Of a stretch of DNA of 64,000 nt, positions 37,101 through 61,832 are shown piece by piece. The first letter of the stretch is position 1; every line of letters starts with the position of its first letter. The stretch lies in contig ML133457.1 of the NCBI GenBank assembly GCA_003864495.1, positions 2,232,001-2,296,000 on the forward strand, in the 5' to 3' direction. This stretch comes from Nemopilema nomurai. Lineage: Eukaryota; Cnidaria; Scyphozoa; Rhizostomeae; Rhizostomatidae. The notes below the pieces were generated by a model, which made no database searches, had not been told where the DNA came from, and worked only from the letters and a program-made list of their open reading frames with translations. The position numbers and the translations under genes are program-made.

Positions 37101-38629
37101 TGAGACAAATCCTAAATTACATCTATTTTGAGTATGATTGTTTTATTTTTCTCAGTTTTCTCTTCTACCTTTCGATGGTTATAGTATTTTCTTGTAAAAG
37201 CAGGGTAAGCAGTTGCAAATTACTTCGTAATAGTGACATTGATAATTGCAGTTGAAGTTGAAATAAGAATAAAATTTTTCCATTTATAATGCTCCAATTA
37301 TTCTTTTAATTATTGCTTATATTCCTTGTTTTCATCATCGCTTCAGTACTGGTATACACTTGGTCAGAAATGCTTCTAGTAACGCTGATTTTAATTTTCA
37401 GGTTTTATTTTTGCCAAATACAACCAGCAAAATGTTTGCTGAGAACGAAAGCAGTGACCATGGTGCTCTAAGAGAGGCCTAAAAGGTACCACAATGTATC
37501 AGGTTACCACGCATCACTATTGTCACATTTCAACCATTGTCACATAATAGCATCAATATATTATAATTGCATCAGTATATTAAAAAGGAGCGGTTTTTCT
37601 GACAAAAGGAGGGTTTTCAAAACTTACGTATATTTGAAGTGTACGATTATCTATTGACAATTTAAGGAACGCTACATTGTGAAAGATGACAATATTGATA
37701 AAACCGCAAATATTTACCATCGCATTTCTTTTTGTCAGCCTTCTTCCATCCTTTTGCTCTAGCATTGTTTACCGTCATTGGCATCTCTTTGGTACCACCA
37801 AATAGCCCTGGAAGTCTAACTAAAGGAAAGAAATAAGGTTGGAGGATTTCAAAGATGTCTTATGCCGATATCAGAAAGTAGAAGCAGCTTAAAAAAATAC
37901 CATTTATATGAAATAATGTTCAATAAGGGGTATATGGTCAAAGACATCTATCTATTTTAACTAAGCCATGCGAAATTTTTCAAGGAATGGAAAACTCAAA
38001 ATTTTAACGCAATTTACTTGGAGAGGAAAAACAATTGATAGTTTTCTAATTGTACCTTGCGTCCATTCAGGAAAAAAGCAGGAGATGTTGGTAAAATTAA
38101 CCTCCTTGAGCTACGTTTGACATTTGCATAAGCTTTTAGCTAATAGGGATGCTTTATCAAGTTTAGTAGAGTTCATGTTGATGAGTTCTAGCCATCTTTT
38201 CAGGACGAGACCGAATCGAAATACCCCAACTGACTGGGCAATATGATTCAGAACATTGACCATTAGACCATTATATTAGCCAAAATGTGAACACAACCAG
38301 GCATTTTATCTCTAAGCATTAGAATCACTTACTTCTGAGCTCATCCCATAGCGCTTTATTCTCCACTGAAAGATAAAAAGCACACATACAAATAATGGAG
38401 AGTATTTCCTAGTAAAGAGTACACTTCGCAAAGATTGCTTTTTGGGACAGGTTTGGCTCGTATACTGTCACGGAGCTAAAATGCGGTCAAGAGTCTAATT
38501 CTGACCGTTTATGGTTTAGGATAATCAGTATGATAATCTCAATTGGCATTAGTCCAAAGAGAAGCCTCTAAAGGTGTGAAAGCAATGAGACGTGAACTAG
38601 CTTCGTATAGTTGCACCCACGGGGTCTTA

Positions 38630-38798
38630 CACTAGACCTAAACGAGCACGGATCCAAATGAGTACACCTTGGAAAGCGATCCCAAATGGGTCCAGATGGC
38701 AGATCCAAATAGGTACGGATCCACAGGTCTAGTGTAAACGGGAGGCCTATCTGTGCTAGTTTGGGTACGGATCAATTTGGATCCGTGCTAGTGTAAAC
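38630..38798. mobile_element. Short palindromic MITE with 9-bp target duplication
   Basis: Flanked by ggggtctta on both sides (38621-38629, 38799-38807). The unit 1 equivalent (~15677) has a single ggggtctta, which is the empty site. The ends carry inverted AGCACGGATCCAAAT and related cactag/ctagtg motifs. No coding capacity. Superfamily not assigned. Confidence 0.7.
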
Positions 38799-38831
38799 GG
38801 GGTCTTATGCTCGCGCAAAGGTTGCTAACGT

Positions 38832-38846
38832 CTGGATCCGCCCCTG
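38832..38846 (-). mobile_element. Solo hAT-like terminus
   Basis: CTGGATCCGCCCCTG, reverse complement of CAGGGGCGGATCCAG, the terminal motif also seen at 45847 and 62302. No partner end seen close by. Confidence 0.35.
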
Positions 38847-38908
38847 ATAGACACTCATTGGGTTCCAATCTGTCTCTAATGAACAGCACGTGTATTCTAC
38901 GTATAGAC

Positions 38909-41900
38909 CATAGAGATAGGATAATTAAAACACTAGAGTGCAAACGAGGCTTCGCAAACTGATGTTTTGTGCGCCATTTTGCAAGAGGTAATAACAACGG
39001 CTCGTGGACGGTGGTTAAGTATAGCGGACTACGAAGTTGCTCTGGAAATAAAGTTTGTATTTGCAATCTTTCAAGTCAATTTGGGTGAATATCATAATGA
39101 TGGCAAGATGTAAAGATACTTCTACCATCGGAGTGTCCTTATCTATAGATTTTGGCAACTTTTCGTCCGTACAAAGTAAAATGCTGCGGCAGTCGGCATG
39201 TACGAAGGAACGACAGCGCGCAATCCAAAAACCCAGAGTGAGCCACAGATGAAGCTTCTTGGAGTTGTTACGAATTTTAAAATTTTAAGTGGTATATTTT
39301 GCTCTTAAAATTTTCTCGAGAAGTTATCGATTAATGTGTATTTCACTTAGATATAAAGAATCGCGATCAATTTTGTCTTCGGATCATGGCATTTTTCTGG
39401 TCCTTTCCGTTACATTGCAGTTGAATTTCCTACCCTATTGACAAACAATGTTTATGGTATCTTTCTAAATGCGAGCCATTCATATTTTCTTTCATTACTT
39501 TAAACTCGACGTAGAGGGCTGCCTTACACGTGTTTCAGTGATCTAAAGAAAACATATCAGAAACATTTTTGCCCAAGGGTTGAACAGGACCAGCGATGCT
39601 GTGCTATACAATAGCAAGGGACTCTTGAAGGCATTGCGAAAATATGCCTCAGGAAACAAGGAAAACAGCTAGAGCCACCAAAGCACTACACCTCATTCAT
39701 GCGAGATTATGCTTAAAACAATTCATGTACTGATGGAACAAGGTATTCTAAAAGAAAGTTAACATGCATCAGTCAACATTTCTAATCAAAAATTTGTCAA
39801 AATTGAAAAATTTAGGGTCTAAATTTTTTCTCCCAGGAATTTATTGTCTACTATGTTTTTCCCTAAAAATAAAGAAAACCATCAAACTTAAGCTAAACTA
39901 CCTCTACTGCTTTTTAAAAAGAACAGTCTTGGTCAGCTTGTGTCTTATTGAGGCTTCTCCTTTATTTACAACACATCTATTGTAGTGTTGAGCATAGGTT
40001 TGAAGGCGCATTGTCAGATATCTTTTTGAAACTTCCTTTATAATTTGTGCTGCATGACTGTCTCCATAACCTGGATCTTTAGTTTCTGTGCATCTTTGTT
40101 TCGTGTCAGGAAACAGTGAGGCAGCCTTTGGTGACATTGGATGGCAACAGGCAGTGGTAATTTTTTGCAAATCCCCACCCCCTCTCTGTTGGGAATTTAT
40201 TTTTCTTATCTAAAAAATTGAGTGTAAAAAGCCTTTCAATAGCTTCAGTATTTCAAACACCCCCTTGCTACATTAATAGGTCCACCTTTTTTCTTTTTGT
40301 TAGAGAAATGAAGGAATGACCTTGATCATCAACTGAGACTGGAACAGAGTTGATTATTGAAAGAAGGCAGTCTTTGCAAGTAATGGAAGCCTGGATTCTT
40401 CTGCAAATGAATCCTGAGATGTAGTAAAGAACATTATCCTTAAATGGGTTCAGGCAGTTAGGAAGATCAGGCTCATCAGAGATGGAACTTTTGTCACCTT
40501 GGGCTGTAGTTATGCTTAAGATTGTATTATGTTTTATAAAAGCCAGTCTGCAGAGTGCCTTGACTAGGTATTGCAACATGTGTTGCATGCAAAACAAATC
40601 ATATGGCAGGAAAATAGCAATTTTCCTTCAGGAGAAATTCTGAATTTCATTGTGCATTGTGTAACTGAGCTGTTACGCCATTTGCCATACTCTCCAGACT
40701 AGCATATGCATGTACATTTTTATTCCATCTGCTATAGATAGATTAGTGAATTATACCTATAGTGAATTTCCAAACTATCGGTTCAAATCAAGTAAATTGT
40801 TTTGAACATAACCATATTTTTTAAGGAAAAATTGCTGAGGAACATAACTGATAAATTGAAAAGGGAACAAGAGCCACTCCGCCTCCCCCTTTGCGTCCTT
40901 TCCTAATGCTCGGAGGGGTTTTCAGGGACATGGTGACTTAAGTTCTATAGAGGGGGCTGTTCTAACAAGGATTTCAACAAAAGGGCGCGTCAAATCTGGG
41001 TTTGGTTTCTAGAACTTATTGCGAATAGCAGACATCATGCAAAACGATACAAAATGAAATGACATGCCGGCTTATATTTTGCGTCGGTATACATATATAT
41101 ATATACAAGGCTTCATCTTGTAATGTTTGGTAATCGGAAAAATTACGAGGGACTGAAAAAACAGAATTTGAATACTTTCGACGGATATGACGGAAAACGT
41201 GCAATTTTCCTTCAAGAAGATGCTAGGGGCACTCTCCCTCTGCCCCTCCCAAGACGCCCGTAAAAGAATTCATCTTTTTTTACATTTACTCGCTAAACTG
41301 TATATCAAATATCACTTGTGCTATCAGAAACATGAAGGTATTTGTGAAAGAAAATGGTTATACCAGTTCTCTCTTCGTGTTGCTTTCTTGAAGGACGCGT
41401 ACAACTCGCAACAACACAGTCGTTTGGCATTCTAATGCAAAGCGAACTAACGAGTACAGCATGGAAGCGTAGTAAAAAATCCTTATTCAACAAAAAAAAT
41501 TTCTCACAAAATAAAATACAAGTTTCTCCCCTCTACTCATATACTGAGTAAATAATCTCCAAAATTCCAACGATTGAAATGAATAAATTACAGAAAATTC
41601 TAGAAAAAAGTCTATTATAGACAAGACCAATAAATAAGGCGTCACTTGTTCATTGCTGCATCATTACTTCCAAATCATTTTATCCCTGCTGTTAAGTATT
41701 GCATCATAAAAGTCCATTGGAATTCCGAAAAGAATTTTCCAGCCAGAGACGTGGTTTCCAGAAATTCCATGCGATTTATCTGGGATTGCGCAATGCAAAT
41801 TATGTCTTTGTGAGAATTTTCGACAGGTAATATAAGCTTCCACAAACAATAATTATCGACGATGGTATATTCTTGTGATTCCGAAACGAAAAATCGATTA

Positions 41901-42063
41901 TATTTTGAAATCATCTTGCATCATGAGAGGGTCCAGTATACAAACCATAGTACTTCCGCGTTCTACATTACCTCTTGCAAAATGGCGCACAAAGCTTCAG
42001 CCTCGATTGGGCTAGAACAATAGGAGTCCCGCACTCTAGTGTTTTAATTATCGTATCTCTATG
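38909..42063 (-). mobile_element. P-superfamily DNA transposon, complete ends
   Basis: The left end begins CATAGAGATAGGATAATT and the right end is its reverse complement. The inverted repeats are 33 bp with one mismatch. The 8-bp duplication gtatagac lies on both sides (38901-38908, 42064-42071). A second inner inverted match (cgccattttgcaagaggta near 38970 and its complement near 41971) strengthens the pairing. An 8-bp duplication, ends starting CA, and a THAP plus P-type C-terminal coding remnant agree on the P-element superfamily. The length is 3155 bp. It sits in copy B intron 1 and is absent from unit 1. Confidence 0.88.
39904..41430 (-). pseudogene. THAP / P-element-type transposase remnant
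   Basis: The N-terminal exon starts at 41430 with MPNDCVVASCTRPSRKQHEE...TIFFHK, the opening of a THAP zinc finger (MPxxCxxxxC ... FH). The C-terminal part is at 40597-39904: LYYISGFICRRIQASITCKDCLLSI and later SFISLTKR, the conserved end region of P-type/THAP9-like transposases. The central nuclease region is not recognisable, and stops separate the C-terminal pieces. The enzyme is therefore inactive, although the element's ends are well preserved. Confidence 0.7.
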
Positions 42064-42071
42064 GTATAGAC

Positions 42072-42470
42072 ATTGAGTCTCGAATATGTTTTTGTGCAAG
42101 CATCAAGCAGCCGCCTAAGATTAGTGCTCAGTGGTTGAAGTCTGGTAAACGTTTGTGCCGAGTACCACCCAAACAGGCCACATTATGTAACGAAGGGTCG
42201 GCAGAGAAGGGGACAGGGTCACACTCTTGAAGACGACTGACCACTATCTGATTCAAAGCACGCGTTGCTCTACATGTGAGATGGCGACACAGCATGACAT
42301 TATCAGCTGGTGCCAATCATCTCAATAACAACACATTTCCAATAACAGTAATCTGCCAGAGCGTGATACATCAATACTCAAATGCTCGAAGATCATTTCG
42401 ACAAATATCTATATCAAACATCACATATCAAATAACCGGCGTCGATAAATCGTCGAATTCTTTTTGAAAG
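42072..42470. other. Unit 2-specific DNA beside the P-type element
   Basis: Absent from unit 1. A 62-codon minus-strand frame (42316-42128) is less AT-rich than its surroundings, but I recognise no domain. Possibly the remainder of an older insertion that also includes 38799-38900. Confidence 0.3.
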
Positions 42471-43288
42471 TATTTTTTCTCCTTTTTGAACGTTCTATCG
42501 AGTGACATTATTGGTTTATGGCCCCCTCCTTCTAGGATTTCTAATTGTATTTACTGATGGATTTCGAGTCCAAGCCCTAATAGTAACCAATCAAAAGAAA
42601 TAATTCTACTTTATCCTTTTTGCTAAAATTCTTTCGCACAAAATTTACCTGTGTACCTATTACTTCATAGAAAAGTATCGAAAAATGACCTGAATGCTGA
42701 TGCATTGAAAGTTGATTTGGATAGGGAAACTTTTGCCTGAATCATTCATACGTTGTTTGTCAAGGATGAAAATGGGCCGACCTAAAGATATTGGCAGCTC
42801 ATGGCAACTATAAATGCCAATGGTATCCACGTAGCCAAGTCTCATGATTACAAACACAAGTTCTAGAACAAGGTTCCTTGAATACAACAAGTGCTGTGTT
42901 GAATAGGGGTACAAAGGCACCTTCAACAGGTCTTATGAAAGAGTCATGTCAGCTATTTTGCAACAGAATGGTAAAACAGTATTGTTTAAAAGCTTATCCT
43001 GTCATTATAAATGTTTGAGACAATGTTCAAAGTCCATGTTTCCACATCTTTTGTCTGAAAGCACTGCGTTCCTTCTCTAGTGGCTGGTGTGATTGGTGTC
43101 AGACAAAGAGTAACCATAAGGTCCTTTGGAATTTTATGTCACTTTGTGTCCCAAAAGCACTTAAAGTAAATTGGTGCAAATACATTGCTTCAAGTTTTTA
43201 AACAAAAACAATCTTTACAAAACTTGCAAACTGCCAATAAAAAATAAAGAAACGCGGTGGGCGCGGATCGGTGCTCCGAACAAACTAC

Positions 43289-43564
43289 CATAGGCGCCGA
43301 CTACGTGGGGGCCTGGGGGCTCGAGCCCCCCTGGGGCTATAGGGGGGGGGGGCTTAAATCAATCAAAGAATTGAACTGATGATACTGTAGACCATGATGT
43401 TATATCTGCTTTATTAAAATGTTTTGTTTTGTTATTATACATACTACATATGTTGTATTACGCTATTAAAGCGACAGGTAATTTCTCTACCTTTTAACTT
43501 TTTTTAATTTTTTAAAATTTAAGTTTTGAGCCCCCACTGGGAAAAATAAAAGTCGGCGCCTATG
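43289..43564. mobile_element. 276-bp MITE with 14-bp TIR and 8-bp target duplication
   Basis: Ends CATAGGCGCCGACT and AGTCGGCGCCTATG, flanked by caaactac (43281-43288, 43565-43572). The paralogous site in unit 1 (~17645) reads caaactaccc once, an exact empty site. The 8-bp duplication suggests hAT or P-type mobilisation. It contains a G-run and no coding frame. Confidence 0.85.
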
Positions 43565-45542
43565 CAAACTACCCTTGCATTTTTCTTCTAATGTATTTAT
43601 GCATTTTTCCCCGAGGCCCTGATTTTGGTATAAAAATGAAATTTCAAATAAAGTTCACCGCAGCAGAAGAGAAGAATAGCTCAGTAATCATATCCCAGAT
43701 GGATCATATGCTCAAGTCGACATGTCGATGTCACACAGATGGACTCGTATTGTATCCAGTCCAGTGTCCTGTGAACATAACCGCGCGTCAAACCGTTTCC
43801 AAAAGAATTTCCACCTACTTAACAATTAATAGACAGGGATATTATTGACCGTTTTTTAGTGATCGTTCCTGAGGCAGTAACTGGGAGACTGAAAGCTGAC
43901 ACGAAAGCGTATTGCTGCAATATATACGTCAAGACTAGCTTTGTGTATATTGGTAAGAGGCAAACAGTTTTGACAAAGGATTTTTCGGATTAACGTGACA
44001 GCTAGAGAAAATCCAGTTTCACGAGGCACGCTTGGTACTTGCCTGATGCAATGCGAAGGAAGAGGTGAGAGCTCTGGCCTAGAATCTGAAAATCGCAAAA
44101 AGTTTTAAAAATTTCAAGTTGAATATCAAACAGTAATATGCTTGTATGCTTATTCTGGAAAAAAGTTCACTCTGTTATTACGTTTCTTAGCTACTATAAT
44201 CGTCAGATTTGAAGCTAGAAAGGGCAGAGTGAAATCAGACTTGCCTTCAGGAAAAAGTTGAGTGAAAGTTCGACTTGCTACAAGGAGAGAGCTGAGTGAA
44301 AATCAAACTTGCCCCCACGAAGGAACTGGTTGAAGGACGTGCCAAATGAATGGACAAATATAATTTGCCACTTTATTCGATCCATACCTTGAATCGTCTT
44401 GTTTGGTTTCCAATCACTTTTCAAAGTGACTGGAACGGAATATACCATTCGACTTTGCCCAATCTAGTAACCAAGAGCTTACTCTCTTCCTTCGCTTTCA
44501 CCTTATGAAACAATTTCGATAAAACAAATGATTTCCCAGATGAATGAGTTGATTAATCAGTTAGTCAACAAAGACAACAAACCTTGCAAAGAGGCAATAC
44601 AAACAGAATACTTTCTGTATTCGCAGGGTTAAGTATTCTTTCAATGTGTTCGCAGGGTTCAAGCTGTTAAGTATTCTTTCAATGTGTTTCGCAAAAAACG
44701 TGATGGAAAAGAAACTAAGGAATTCATACCTTTTTTTTTCGCGCTCCACAATTGCTCAGAGACATCTACCAAAAGGCAGACAGCGAACAGAAACAGCAAA
44801 ATCTTGGCCATTGTAGTGGACGATTTCCCCAGGTGCAATCTCCAGGAATAAGCACACTCAAGTTTGCAGCAAACTTATTGCAAAGTCTTGCGGTTTTGTG
44901 ATGTTACTTCACAGTTCATTTTTCAATCACGTGAGAAGTATCATTCGATAGCTGTGACCAATGGTGTCCCGTGCAGCAGATCGGAAATGCCACTGGCAGA
45001 CTGCGGAGGAGATGACTAACGAGCTCACAGCTGAAAAACACAGGGCGGCCTTATTGGAGGGTCATCAATTTCGTTGTCAGTATCAAAACATTGATCACCT
45101 TATGTCATCATTAATTGATTCTTGTTGTCAAATAACATTTTCTTCATTGTTATATTGTGAACTTGAGAATGATCGGATTATGTGCAGAAATGGAAAGGTT
45201 TAAAGGTCATTGCTTTCAAAGCAAACTACGTCAGCAATTTGTTGCAACATCTCAACAATAACCCTGTGTTGTCACATGATGCCATTGTTCCTAGACTTTG
45301 TTGACCAAAACGTTGTTTCAAATACTTTCTTCTACTTTCTTAATCTCCGAAACAAGTGAGCTGGACCTATCTTTCGTCAGCGCTCAAAAGGCCCGTCCAA
45401 CTCACAATCCATCTTTAGGCTCCGCCCCCTTTTCAGTTGTACCCAGACTTGCGTGGTGAGCGGAAAATGCGGAGCCTCCAGTCACTTCTTTTGAGGGTTG
45501 AATTCAATTCAATGAAGAGCGCTGCTAAACACTTCAACCAGG

Positions 45543-45550
45543 CTTTTATA
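45543..45550 (-). promoter_or_regulatory. TATA-type box upstream of copy B exon 1
   Basis: Minus-strand TATAAAAG, same position relative to exon 1 as the box at 26561 in unit 1. Conserved between the duplicates, but the ~730-bp distance to the ATG leaves its role open. Confidence 0.3.
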
Positions 45551-45846
45551 CCTTGTGCTGCATGACTTTTTTGTTTTTTGTTTGTAGAACATGCTCAGCA
45601 TTTGTGGGGTTTGCGCAGGCGCCCAGAAAGCTATAAGAATTCTGGGATATCAAGTTCCCTTGTTCACCCCTAGAATAGAAATAATAAATTTTGTTGCCTA
45701 GCAGAATGTTAACGTCGCTTGCTATCTTTGAAAATGGATACATTATTGACGAAAGAGCCGAAACAAGATCGTAGCCTTTTCGACAGACCCACCCCCTTGT
45801 TGAATCTTGCATTAAAATATTTAATTATCAATAACGTAATCGTACC

Positions 45847-47305
45847 CAGGGGCTGATCCAGAAACTTTTCTGACCGGTGCTAAACTTTGAATGTGCCACA
45901 TCCGATAAAATTACCACACCCTATATTTAATTCGGTTTCGATGATCTATATACAAGAGTAGCATTAATATGTTTTGAAATTTATATCCTTTATGTTTGGT
46001 ATGCAGAATCAAGAAATCTTGACATTTCAAACATAACAGAACATAATTTCACAACTAAATTAACAAAGCATGATCTAGTGTTATACTACGGTTATACTGT
46101 TATACTATGCTCCAAATCCGATCAAAAATTCAGTACAAGAGAATCTAACGAGTTTTGCAAAATGAGGCTGCAAGTTGAATTGATGTATAGGTACCAGCAA
46201 AGATTACATTCTCAGCAAGGCTCGTTAATTTTGTCTGTTATGCACCTCCATTGTGATACAGAGGCAATCTTATGTCCCAAAGACATCTTTCCCCTTTCCA
46301 CAACAACAGACCAATAGCGTAATCAAAAAATTACCTGGCTGGTGGATGAAGCCCCTGAAGTGCAGTGCACGTCATTAAAGACAATAGGTTCGAAGGAGGA
46401 TTAAAGAATAGAAAAGGAGAAAGTTGGACGAAAGTTGAGCACGGAGCAAATTCCCAGGGCGACCACGACCCCTAAATAACATTGTTCCGTAAATAAAAAC
46501 ACATAAAGGTTGATCTGAAATTATAGGCCATGAGTAAAAAAAACTATAAACCATGGCCTCTCTTGATCTCCCCACCAACGGTAAGCTGCAAATCAGCAAA
46601 TGAATCAATGAAATTCTCATCTATTGCAACTCCAAAGTATGCTCGCCTCCCCTTCTCTAACACATCGATTGCCACCATTTTAATTATATTTACAGCGTCG
46701 AACTGTTCATTTTTAAGAGCATCTTGTAAGCACGACAGAAGATTCTTGCACTCATCCATCTCGTGACGGAAGACAAGCGAATGAATCCTAGCATTTCGTA
46801 TCCTAATCGTTTATTGGCTATTTCGACCTGACCGGTGCTCTGGTGACGTCGAGCACCGGTAAAAATGCAAGTGATTTGCTAATATTCGATCTGAGCACCG
46901 GTGAGAAAATAGTAGATTGGCTAGCTCCATTCTTGAGGACTCGATTCTACTGACCCACCGGTGTTCGGAATACAATCGGATAATAGAATTTCATTGGAGG
47001 GTGCAATTCGCAATTCGTATTGTTACTGCTCAGTATTCAAATTCTGTCAGAATCTTGTTCCGGTAAATACTCTACTTTCATAACAAACTATGGCACAGCA
47101 AAACAAAGCAGTTCAGATATAAATTCGGTATTTCCGTGTAAAAGATGGAAGAAATATCGAATTTCTTATTTGTAGAAGGTGTTTGTTTTATCTTGTGACA
47201 TCTATTTAGCTTTATTTTAAGAACAAATTAACTTTGTACAGAAACACAACTCTGAAAATCTGACTGGTGCTCAAGCACCCTTTGAACCCCCTGGATCCGC
47301 CACTG
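45847..47305. mobile_element. hAT-like element, 1459 bp, 5-bp target duplication
   Basis: The left end is CAGGGGCTGATCCAGAAA and the right end, reverse-complemented, is CAGTGGCGGATCCAGGGG. It is flanked by gtacc (45842-45846, 47306-47310). Unit 1 has the uninterrupted sequence aatcgtaccagctc at ~26810. Subterminal accggtgctc/gagcaccggt motifs form a stem at ~46830-46860 and recur near both ends. CAGNGGCGGATC ends suggest hAT, although a 5-bp duplication is shorter than the usual eight. Confidence 0.8.
46544..46759 (-). other. 71-codon frame inside the hAT-like element
   Basis: The frame opens MDECKNLLSCLQDALKNEQF and includes AYFGVAIDENFIDSF. The composition looks protein-like and less AT-biased than the flanks, but I recognise no domain. 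It may be an exon captured by, or a relic of, the transposon's own gene. Existence as a real gene is unproven. Confidence 0.25.
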
Positions 47306-47310
47306 GTACC

Positions 47311-48470
47311 AGCTCAAACTTGAAATTAAATCTTAATTGAACAGAACTAGAATGATGATTTGCTATCTAATATTACATAATCGCCTATATCTGGTTATGT
47401 ATATCACATTTCTCATATATGATATTTTATTTATAATGTAATATAATGTAGAGCTGTCGTACAAATAATCTTTACAGGGCAGTTTTCAACTTGCAGTCGA
47501 GGGTGGGGGCATGTCAAGAGCCCCCTGCCACTAAAATGTGTCTCTTCGTGGCAGCATTATTAGAAATAAGGTGGGCGTAGGGATGCCTTTATTGAAAAAA
47601 CTGCCTAAAGCGTATTATGCGTGCCGAAGGCACACAAGCATTGTCTGGAACAACAGGGGACCTTAGGGCACTGTTAGCCCCCAGAGGTTCCAAGGCATGA
47701 CCCTAGTATGGGCCTAAACAGGAGACCCTACAAGCTCCTGAGATTTTTCTATTTCTTAGGCCTTAAGTTGGTTCCAAAGAGACTCTTTCAGCGTAATATA
47801 AAACACAAGAAATACTTGGTTATTACTCTCGTTAGATAAATTGTTTTGGAGCCACAGGATATTTTAACAATAAACATTAATTACTATGGGAAAGATGTAA
47901 GACCTTCGTTCCAAACTTGAATTTTCATACGAGCGCTTGTGAATCTACAGACCGGCCAATTCTTAATCAAAACTTCAGGTCAGGTCAGAAATTTATTGTC
48001 TAAAATTTGATATCATTGCCGTTAAAAAGGCACAAGAACACTTAGGGTACAAAAAACGATGAAGCCACCACAGAGAACGATGAGGCCCACTTTTACCTGT
48101 ATGTACATATGTAACAAAGTAGGGACGTATAAAGAGACACGTCTAAAGATTTTGAAATTGCAAATAACCTAGGTTTCTGACCGCATATTGAGCGAAGTCT
48201 CAAGTCCTTGCAGAAGTCTTAATGTGGCAAGAAAGCTACTTTGAGTGGAAGCAGCTTAGGCCAAAATGGCTCTCGGTCAAGCTTTGTTCCTTTCAGTCTG
48301 AAGAACCTGCTCATGGCAGCAAGAAGCTTTGCCAACTTATCAAGAAGCTTATCATCTGATACTTTCTTTACATTTTGCAATGTTTTAAGATATATGATTT
48401 GTCGAATTGAGCTGAAACTTGCAGAACTTTTTTCAGTTAATATGTCGTCATAGAACGATTGCTTGAATTA
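47311..48470. other. Head-to-head spacer, unit 2, kinase-proximal part
   Basis: Matches ~26820-28017 of unit 1 for most of its length; ~47970-48430 is private to unit 2. No gene recognised. It presumably includes the kinase promoter. Confidence 0.5.
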
Positions 48471-48478
48471 TGACGTCA
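48471..48478 (+). promoter_or_regulatory. CRE-type site upstream of the kinase
   Basis: A perfect palindromic TGACGTCA, 41 bp before the kinase ATG, conserved with its surroundings in the unit 1 remnant (~28045). This is the consensus for CREB/ATF bZIP factors. Whether it is used is inference. Confidence 0.45.
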
Positions 48479-48519
48479 TCAATGATTTAAGGCAATCCCG
48501 CAAGGATTTTTTACTTACG

Positions 48520-61832
<13,313 letters not shown>

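Larger units (their letters stand above)
34745..44811 (-). pseudogene. Secreted protein paralogue, copy B (frameshifted in exon 4)
   Basis: Seven minus-strand exons: 44811-44730, 38365-38333, 37819-37718, 36662-36563, 35897-35645, 35343-35180 and 34870-34745. Exon 1 encodes the same signal peptide as copy A, but the following residues differ (LWSAKKK against FWRRK). Exon 3 has MPMTVNNARAKGW, exon 6 FFPVFLTYSNKGKLIGFGW, and exon 7 ends YTCANAFWG then TGA. Exon 4 is 100 nt against 101 in copy A: one base is missing at ~36601, in the codons for LLFDS, which shifts the frame to an early stop. Otherwise the frame would have 287 codons including stop. Exon 6 here is intact, the reverse of copy A. 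Intron 1 holds a P-type transposon and two MITE-like insertions. Function and family unknown. A single-base lesion could also be an assembly error. Confidence 0.7.

Noticed and set aside
42128..42316. 62-codon minus-strand frame beside the P-type element
   Set aside because: Protein-like composition, but no domain, start context or splice partner could be found, so it is left only as a note.
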